64,000 bases of DNA from Mycobacterium colombiense (GTDB lineage: Bacteria; Actinomycetota; Actinomycetes; Mycobacteriales; Mycobacteriaceae): the NCBI RefSeq assembly GCF_001672755.1, contig NZ_LZKI01000197.1:26282-90281 (forward strand), written 5' to 3'. The notes under the pieces are model-generated. The model was not told the origin of the DNA, ran no database searches, and saw only the letters and a program-made list of their open reading frames with translations. The stretch's first letter is position 1; each line of letters opens with the position of its first letter. Shown here piece after piece: positions 59,257 through 64,000 of this stretch. The position numbers were made by a program, and so were the translations under genes.

Positions 59257-59275
59257 TCTCAGGGTCAGCTCAGAT
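59257..59275 (+). promoter_or_regulatory. CTCAG direct repeat upstream of sigE, MprA-box-like
   Basis: CTCAG occurs at 59258-59262 and 59269-59273, 11 bp apart, one helical turn, within TTCTCAGG and AGCTCAGA. Response regulators of the OmpR class bind such direct repeats, and MprA is known to control sigE in M. tuberculosis through 8-bp direct repeats. The assignment to MprA is inference. Confidence 0.4.
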
Positions 59276-59317
59276 TGTTCATATATCGCACATACTCCGG
59301 TACGCGACGGTAGCCCT

Positions 59318-60073
59318 ATGGATCGCGGAGGGCGTTGGACCGGGAATACCGAATGGGAACTACCTGTTGCCGCCAGTGACGAAGTGCCGTTGTTCGGCAC
59401 GCCGGATTCGGAGGACTTGATCATCACCACGCTTCTCAGCCCGTCCAGCATGTCTCATGCGCAGGAGCTCCCCACCGACGAGTGGGTGGAGCCGTCCGAG
59501 GCGCTGCAAGGGACTGCGGTGTTCGACGCGACTGGCGACAAGGCGGCCATGCCGTCCTGGGACGAGTTGGTGCGCCAGCACGCCGACCGGGTGTACCGGC
59601 TGGCCTACCGGCTTTCCGGCAACCAGCACGACGCCGAGGACCTCACTCAGGAGACCTTCATCCGGGTCTTCCGGTCGGTGCAGAATTACCAGCCGGGAAC
59701 GTTCGAAGGGTGGTTGCACCGCATCACCACGAACCTGTTCCTCGACATGGTGCGCCGGCGCTCGCGCATCCGGATGGAGGCGCTGCCCGAGGATTACGAG
59801 CGGGTGCCCGCCGACGAGCCCAACCCCGAGCAGATCTACCACGATTCGCGGCTGGGTCCCGACCTGCAGGCCGCGCTCGATTCGCTGCCGCCGGAATTCC
59901 GTGCCGCCGTCGTGCTTTGTGACATCGAAGGCCTGTCCTACGAGGAGATCGGCGCCACGCTGGGCGTCAAACTGGGCACCGTGCGCAGCCGCATCCACCG
60001 CGGCCGCCAAGCGTTGCGGGATTACCTGGCCGCACACCCCGACCACGAGGCCGCGCGCGCCAAGTCGGCGTAA
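59318..60073 (+). CDS. sigE: ECF sigma factor SigE
   Basis: Extracytoplasmic-function sigma factor of 251 residues (Rv1221), controlling surface-stress genes. Region 2 is ELVRQHADRVYRLAYRLSGNQHDAEDLTQETFIRVFRSV; region 4 has DSLPPEFRAAVVLCDIEGLSYEEIGATLGVKLGTVRSRIHRGRQALRDYL (named in parts: LSYEEIGATLGV and GTVRSRIHRG). ATG at 59318 aligns with the N-terminus of M. tuberculosis SigE (GGxxxGNTE). The frame is open to GTG at 59219, and SigE is known to use several starts, so longer forms are possible. The anti-sigma gene rseA is 129 bp downstream. Confidence 0.95.
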   Translation: MDRGGRWTGNTEWELPVAASDEVPLFGTPDSEDLIITTLLSPSSMSHAQELPTDEWVEPSEALQGTAVFDATGDKAAMPSWDELVRQHADRVYRLAYRLSGNQHDAEDLTQETFIRVFRSVQNYQPGTFEGWLHRITTNLFLDMVRRRSRIRMEALPEDYERVPADEPNPEQIYHDSRLGPDLQAALDSLPPEFRAAVVLCDIEGLSYEEIGATLGVKLGTVRSRIHRGRQALRDYLAAHPDHEAARAKSA

Positions 60074-60202
60074 TCACCGCCCGCCCGCCTAACGTTCGGG
60101 CAGCTATTCAGCGGCTTTGCGGCCTTAGCCTCGGTATCGCGGGCTCTCTCGCGCTACATTCGAATAAGGCGGCATTAAGAAATGAATGGCGAGGAGTTGG
60201 TG

Positions 60203-60598
60203 ATGCCCGATCGTGGACATGTGTTCCGCCGCGCGTTCTCCTGGCTCCCCGCTCAGTTCGCCTCCCAGAGCGACGCGCCCATCGGTGCCCCGCGCCAGTT
60301 CGGGTCCACCGAGCACCTGTCCGTCGAAGCGATCGCGGCGTTCGTCGACGGCGAGCTCCGGATGAACGCGCACCTGCGGGCCGCGCACCATCTGTCGTTG
60401 TGCGCCCAGTGTGCGGGCGAGGTCGAGGACCAGAGCCGGGCGCGCGCGGCGCTGCGCGATTCGCGCCCCATCCGCATCCCCAGCACGCTGCTCGGCATGC
60501 TCGCCGACATTCCCTACGAGTCGCCCGACGACTCCTCCGCGCAGGCATCCGACCGCTTCGCCGACCGTGACGGACGTGAGCGGCGCAAGCGTCGGTAG
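60203..60598 (+). CDS. rseA: Anti-sigma factor RseA (zinc-binding, SigE-specific)
   Basis: Soluble ZAS-family anti-sigma factor of 131 residues (Rv1222). The metal/redox motif is His63-x3-Cys67-x2-Cys70 in HLSLCAQC. It binds SigE in reducing conditions and is removed by phosphorylation and ClpC1P2 proteolysis in M. tuberculosis. GAGGAG at 60191-60196, 6 nt upstream, favours ATG 60203 over the in-frame ATG at 60182, which would place the ribosome site inside the coding region. The low-complexity C-terminus is shorter than in M. tuberculosis. Confidence 0.93.
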   Translation: MPDRGHVFRRAFSWLPAQFASQSDAPIGAPRQFGSTEHLSVEAIAAFVDGELRMNAHLRAAHHLSLCAQCAGEVEDQSRARAALRDSRPIRIPSTLLGMLADIPYESPDDSSAQASDRFADRDGRERRKRR

Positions 60599-60743
60599 CG
60601 TCCAGCCCACCCCACACGCGCGTTCATGCCGACCGACGGCGCGACATGGATACTAGGGTGGACACGGACAGCGCCGGTGCCGCGTATTTCGCCCGCTAAA
60701 GGCCTGTCTCGAGCGCTCAAGTAGAGGATCCAAAAGGGATAAC

Positions 60744-62255
60744 GTGACCTCCGACCAAGGCTACGACCAAGCAAAAGACAGCGGCAACCGCTTGGCGCCG
60801 CGCCCCATCTCGCGTCCGCCCGTCGACCCGGCATCGACTCGGGAGTTCGGTCGTCCCGACGGACTGCGCGGGTCGTTCGTGGCCGAACGGGTCCGTCCGC
60901 AGAAGTACCGGGACCAGGCCGAGTACCGGCCGAGCAACCGGCCCGCCGACCCCGTGCTGCAGGAGGCTTTCCACCGGCCCGACGGCAGTCCCGACTCGCT
61001 GCAGCGCCACCCGGTGGACGCCGACGCGCTGGCCCGCGAGAAAAACGGTGTGGAGCGCGACGGGCACGACGATCCCTGGCGAGACCCGGGCGCCGCGGCG
61101 GCGTTGGGGACGCCGGCGGTGGCGCCGTCGCGATCCGGGACCGCGCTGGGCTACGGCGGCAAGCTCGGCGTGCGCGACGTGTTGTTCGGCGGCAAGGTGT
61201 CCTACCTGGCGTTGCTGATCCTGCTGCTGATCGCCTTGGTCATCGGCGTGCTCGGCGGGGTGATCGGTCGCAAGACGGCCGAGGTCGCCGAGGCGTTCAC
61301 CACCTCGAAGGTGACGCTGTCGACCAACGGCAACGGCGAAGGCCCGGCCGGGCGCTTCGCCAAGGTGGCGGCGGCGACGGCGGGTGCGGTGGTGACCATC
61401 GAGTCCAAGAGCGACCAGGAAGGCATGCAGGGCTCCGGCGTCGTCATCGACGGCCGCGGCTACATCGTCACCAACAACCACGTCATCTCCGAGGCCGCGA
61501 ACAACCCCAGCCAGTTCAAGACGACGGTGGTGTTCAACGACGGCAAAGAGGTGCCGGCGAACCTGGTGGGCCGCGACCCCAAGACCGACCTCGCCGTGCT
61601 GAAGGTCGACAACGTCGACAACCTGTCGGTGGCGCGCCTCGGCGACTCCGACAAGGTCCGGGTGGGCGACGAGGTGCTGGCCGCGGGTGCGCCGCTGGGC
61701 CTGCGCAGCACCGTGACCCACGGCATCATCAGCGCGCTGCACCGGCCGGTGCCGCTGTCGGGGGAGGGCTCGGACACCGACACGGTGATCGACGCGCTGC
61801 AGACCGACGCCTCGATCAACCACGGAAACTCCGGTGGTCCGCTGATCGACATGGATTCCCAGGTGATCGGCATCGACACGGCCGGTAAGTCATTGTCCGA
61901 CAGCGCAAGTGGGCTGGGCTTCGCGATCCCGATCAACGAGGCCAAGCAGGTCGCCGAGACGCTGATCAAGGACGGCAAGATCGTGCACCCGACGCTGGGC
62001 GTCAGCACCCGCTCGGTGAGCAACGCGATCGCCTCCGGCGCCCAGGTGGCCAACGTGAAGGCGGGCAGCCCCGCGCAGAAGGGCGGAGTCCTGGAAAACG
62101 ACGTCGTCGTCAAGGTCGGCAACCGCAAGGTCGCCGACGCCGACGAGTTCGTCGTCGCGGTGCGGCAGTTGAACATCGGCCAGGATTCGCCGATCGAGGT
62201 CGTCCGCGACGGCCGTCACGTCACGCTGACCGTCAAACCAGACCCCGACAGCTGA
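60744..62255 (+). CDS. htrA: Membrane-anchored serine protease HtrA
   Basis: DegP/HtrA protease of 503 residues (Rv1223). A long polar cytosolic N-terminus (~150 residues) precedes one membrane helix at about 152-175 (VSYLALLILLLIALVIGVLG). The trypsin-like domain follows with catalytic His246 (TNNHV), Asp282 (KTDLAVL) and Ser363 (GNSGGP), then a C-terminal PDZ domain (LGVSTRSV ... SPAQKGGVLENDVVVKVGN). It degrades misfolded envelope proteins and acts downstream of SigE. The GTG is preceded by AAAGGGA. Its stop overlaps the tatB start (TGATG). Confidence 0.94.
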   Translation: MTSDQGYDQAKDSGNRLAPRPISRPPVDPASTREFGRPDGLRGSFVAERVRPQKYRDQAEYRPSNRPADPVLQEAFHRPDGSPDSLQRHPVDADALAREKNGVERDGHDDPWRDPGAAAALGTPAVAPSRSGTALGYGGKLGVRDVLFGGKVSYLALLILLLIALVIGVLGGVIGRKTAEVAEAFTTSKVTLSTNGNGEGPAGRFAKVAAATAGAVVTIESKSDQEGMQGSGVVIDGRGYIVTNNHVISEAANNPSQFKTTVVFNDGKEVPANLVGRDPKTDLAVLKVDNVDNLSVARLGDSDKVRVGDEVLAAGAPLGLRSTVTHGIISALHRPVPLSGEGSDTDTVIDALQTDASINHGNSGGPLIDMDSQVIGIDTAGKSLSDSASGLGFAIPINEAKQVAETLIKDGKIVHPTLGVSTRSVSNAIASGAQVANVKAGSPAQKGGVLENDVVVKVGNRKVADADEFVVAVRQLNIGQDSPIEVVRDGRHVTLTVKPDPDS

Positions 62256-62671
62256 TGTTCGGCAGCCTGAGCTGGGAGCACATGCTCGTCCTCGTCGTTG
62301 TCGGGCTGGTGGTCCTTGGGCCCGAGCGGCTGCCGGGTGCCATCCGGTGGACGTCCAACGCCTTGCGTCAGGCGCGTGACTACCTCAGCGGTATGACCAG
62401 CCAGCTGCGTGAGGACCTCGGGCCCGAGTTCGACGACCTGCGCGTCCCGCTCAGCGAACTGCAGAAGCTGCGGGGCATGACACCGCGGGCGGCGCTGACC
62501 AAGCATCTGCTGGACGGCGACGACTCGTTCCTGACTGGAGCCTTCGACAAACCGGCGAATGGCGCCCCGCCGCAGACCCCGCGCCCGGCGCCGCCCGCCG
62601 CGAACGGCCAGGCGCTGGCGGCCGAACAGCCGGCCGGCGGCCACACACCGTTCGACACCGACGCGACCTGA
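62255..62671 (+). CDS. tatB: Sec-independent translocase subunit TatB
   Basis: Protein of 138 residues (Rv1224) for twin-arginine export. One N-terminal membrane helix (HMLVLVVVGLVVLGPERLPG) with the conserved GPERLP hinge is followed by an amphipathic helix (AIRWTSNALRQARDYLSG) and a Pro/Ala-rich tail. Coupled to htrA by a one-base overlap. It converges on mrp with 24 bp between stops; the Rv1225c-Rv1228 genes found here in M. tuberculosis are absent. Confidence 0.94.
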   Translation: MFGSLSWEHMLVLVVVGLVVLGPERLPGAIRWTSNALRQARDYLSGMTSQLREDLGPEFDDLRVPLSELQKLRGMTPRAALTKHLLDGDDSFLTGAFDKPANGAPPQTPRPAPPAANGQALAAEQPAGGHTPFDTDAT

Positions 62672-62695
62672 GCGCCATCCGCGGCGCCGCGTGCC

Positions 62696-63853
62696 TTAGC
62701 GCCGGGTCGGATCGAGCCCCAGCGATACGCCGGCGAGACCGCGCTTGCGCGACGACAAGCTGTCGGCCACCCCGCGCAACGCCTTGCCCACCGGCGAATC
62801 GGGCGCGCTCAGCACCAGCGGCGTGCCGGAATCGCCCGCGGCCACCAGTTCGGGGTCCAGCGGGATCTGACCCAGCAGTGGCACGTCGGCGCCGACCGCC
62901 CGCGAGAGCCGCTCGGCCACCTGCTGGCCACCGCCCTCACCGAATACCTGCAGCGTGGAGCCGTCGGGCAGGGTGAGCCCGGACATGTTCTCCACGACGC
63001 CGACGACGCGCTGACGGGTCTGCAGCGCGATGCTGCCCGCCCGCTCGGCGACCTCGGCTGCGGCCAGCTGTGGCGTCGTCACCACCAGGATCTCCGCGTT
63101 CGGAATCAGCTGCGCCACCGAGATGGCGATGTCGCCGGTCCCCGGGGGCAGGTCGAGCAACAGCACGTCCAGATCGCCCCAGTAGACGTCGGCCAGGAAC
63201 TGCTGCAGCGCGCGGTGCAGCATCGGCCCGCGCCACACCACCGGGGTGTTGCCCTCGGTGAACTGGGCGATGGAGATGACCCGGACCTCGTGCGCGATGG
63301 GCGGCAGGATCATCGACTCGACCTGGGTGGGCCGCTCGGTGGTGCCCATCATCCGGGGGATGGAATGGCCGTGGATATCGGCGTCCAGCACACCGACCGA
63401 CAGGCCGCGGGCGGCCATCGCCGCCGCCAGGTTGACCGTGACGGTGGACTTGCCGACACCGCCCTTGCCGGACGCGACGGCGTAGACCCGGGTCAGCGAA
63501 TTCGGTTGTGCGAACGGGATAACGGGCTCGCGGGCGTCGCCGCGCAACTGCTTGCGGAGCTCGGTGCGCTGCTCGTCGTTCATCACGTCTAGGGTGACCT
63601 TGACCGCGCCGGTGCCCGGGACGTCGGCGACCGCCTGGCTGACGCGGTCGCTGATCTCGGTCTTCTTCGGGCAGCTGGCGGTGGTGAGGTAGATCGCGAC
63701 ATGCACCGCGCCGTCGGGCTCGGTGTCGATGCTCTTGACCATCCCGAGCTCGGTGATCGGACGCCGCAGTTCGGGGTCGATCACCTTGCCCAGGGCGGTG
63801 CGGATAGCCGCGCTCAGGTCGGCTGCTGAGTCAGAAGAGTCATGGCGGGACAT
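62696..63853 (-). CDS. mrp: Mrp/NBP35-family Fe-S cluster carrier ATPase
   Basis: P-loop protein of 385 residues (Rv1229c), with an N-terminal MIP18/DUF59 domain (KVIDPELRRPITELGMV, about 15-100) and a C-terminal ParA/MinD-like ATPase. The deviant Walker A is SGKGGVGKST, and VLDADIHGHSIPRMMG and LLDLPPGTGD are conserved. The family carries Fe-S clusters to apoproteins. The CxxC cluster ligand pair of NBP35 types is not seen. ATG 63853 is adopted; GTG 63856 is directly adjacent. AGTGTA (reverse TACACT, 63862-63867) is 8 nt from the ATG, so a leaderless start is likely. Confidence 0.93.
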   Translation of the reverse strand: MSRHDSSDSAADLSAAIRTALGKVIDPELRRPITELGMVKSIDTEPDGAVHVAIYLTTASCPKKTEISDRVSQAVADVPGTGAVKVTLDVMNDEQRTELRKQLRGDAREPVIPFAQPNSLTRVYAVASGKGGVGKSTVTVNLAAAMAARGLSVGVLDADIHGHSIPRMMGTTERPTQVESMILPPIAHEVRVISIAQFTEGNTPVVWRGPMLHRALQQFLADVYWGDLDVLLLDLPPGTGDIAISVAQLIPNAEILVVTTPQLAAAEVAERAGSIALQTRQRVVGVVENMSGLTLPDGSTLQVFGEGGGQQVAERLSRAVGADVPLLGQIPLDPELVAAGDSGTPLVLSAPDSPVGKALRGVADSLSSRKRGLAGVSLGLDPTRR

Positions 63854-63892
63854 CACCGCCGAGTGTAGGCGTGCGCGACGATGCCGTTTTGC

Positions 63893-63940
63893 GGCGACCC
63901 GCTGCGCCCGGCTTCGCCGCGCTTGCGATCGTCGCTGGGC
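63893..63940 (-). repeat. Dispersed GC-rich repeat, relative of the 55-bp dapE unit
   Basis: GGCGACCCGCTGCGCCCGGC and the following CGCCGCGCTTGCGATCG closely match the tandem unit at 40871-41068, with a few substitutions. It lies 3 bp past the stop of the minus-strand gene at 63944, in the same relative orientation to that gene as the copy after putA. Confidence 0.75.
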
Positions 63941-63943
63941 CGG

Positions 63944-64000
63944 TCAGGCCGGGCCGGGTCCCGCCGGCTTGGGCTTGGGGGCGCCGGGCGCCCCCAAGCC
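63944..64000 (-). CDS. 3' end of a minus-strand gene with Pro-rich C-terminus (possibly Rv1230c-like)
   Basis: Reading the reverse strand from the window edge gives GLGAPGAPKPKPAGPGPA and a TGA at 63944-63946. Only 18 residues are visible, so identity rests on position: Rv1230c lies next to mrp in M. tuberculosis. The same bases form a perfect 13-bp inverted repeat (63972-63984 with 63988-64000), which may simply reflect the repetitive Ala/Pro/Gly coding. Confidence 0.4.
   Translation of the reverse strand, partial: GLGAPGAPKPKPAGPGPA

Noticed and set aside
63972..64000. Perfect 13-bp stem with 3-nt loop as a terminator
   Set aside because: It lies inside the coding sequence of a minus-strand gene end (Gly/Ala/Pro/Lys codons), and no U-tract follows.

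Overview
The window is a high-GC, densely packed piece of a slow-growing, non-tuberculosis Mycobacterium chromosome, most likely Mycobacterium avium complex or a close relative. The evidence is PE and PPE genes, a mycocerosic-acid-synthase-type polyketide synthase, FAAL/FadD enzymes, the sigE-rseA-htrA-tatB block, and gene order that follows M. tuberculosis Rv1178 to Rv1229c for most of its length. Names by Rv number are from recalled family knowledge and synteny; no search was run. No rRNA, tRNA, insertion sequence, prophage or CRISPR array was seen.

Layout. 1-3.4 kb: 3' part of dapC, then a KimA-like APC permease with an OB-fold tail. 3.8-17.5 kb: a remodelled version of the polyacyltrehalose locus. 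It has an intact KS-AT-DH-ER-KR-ACP synthase (pks3/pks4 type) and a fadD21-type FAAL, but the papA3, mmpL10 and Rv1184c genes expected between them are replaced by two PPE genes and by cysC, sat and a small unknown gene (an APS/PAPS-forming module). 17.6-21.8 kb: proline catabolism (PucR-type regulator, pruA/rocA, pruB/putA). 22-33.7 kb: a regulated catabolic island absent from this position in M. tuberculosis. A minus-strand operon runs P450, acyl-CoA dehydrogenase, MaoC-like protein, DUF35 protein, acyl-CoA dehydrogenase, MaoC, Ltp2-like aldolase, zinc alcohol dehydrogenase, TetR. Divergent to it are an aldehyde dehydrogenase and a double-domain CoA-transferase. The set matches the M. tuberculosis igr cholesterol side-chain operon piece by piece, but ChsH2 is split into two genes and oxidation and CoA-activation enzymes are added. 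A clear palindrome on the P450 promoter is the likely TetR operator.

33.7-44.3 kb: a hydrolase, fadD36, an MHS-type transporter, dapD, a PE/PPE pair, dapE and an ATPase/TPR-like regulator without an obvious DNA-binding domain. dapE has three perfect 55-bp tandem repeats directly upstream, reaching its predicted -10 box. 44.3-54.4 kb: LOG, fadD6, folP2, gpgS, a DivIVA-like protein, tag, a DUF3117 protein, the divergent glgM/glgC pair and a CocE-type hydrolase. 54.4-59.1 kb: an ICMT-like membrane protein, a two-gene ABC exporter, its TetR repressor with two operators over the start codon, and an O-methyltransferase. 59.3-64 kb: sigE, rseA, htrA, tatB, mrp and the Pro-rich 3' end of one more gene.

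Two genome-scale features recur. First, at least twelve transcription units have a TANNNT -10 box 6-8 nt before the start codon, the signature of leaderless mRNAs; this also helped choose starts. Second, short dispersed repeats sit just after stop codons: relatives of the 55-bp unit at three places, and elements with CACACTC/GTGTG motifs spaced by 20 bp at two places.
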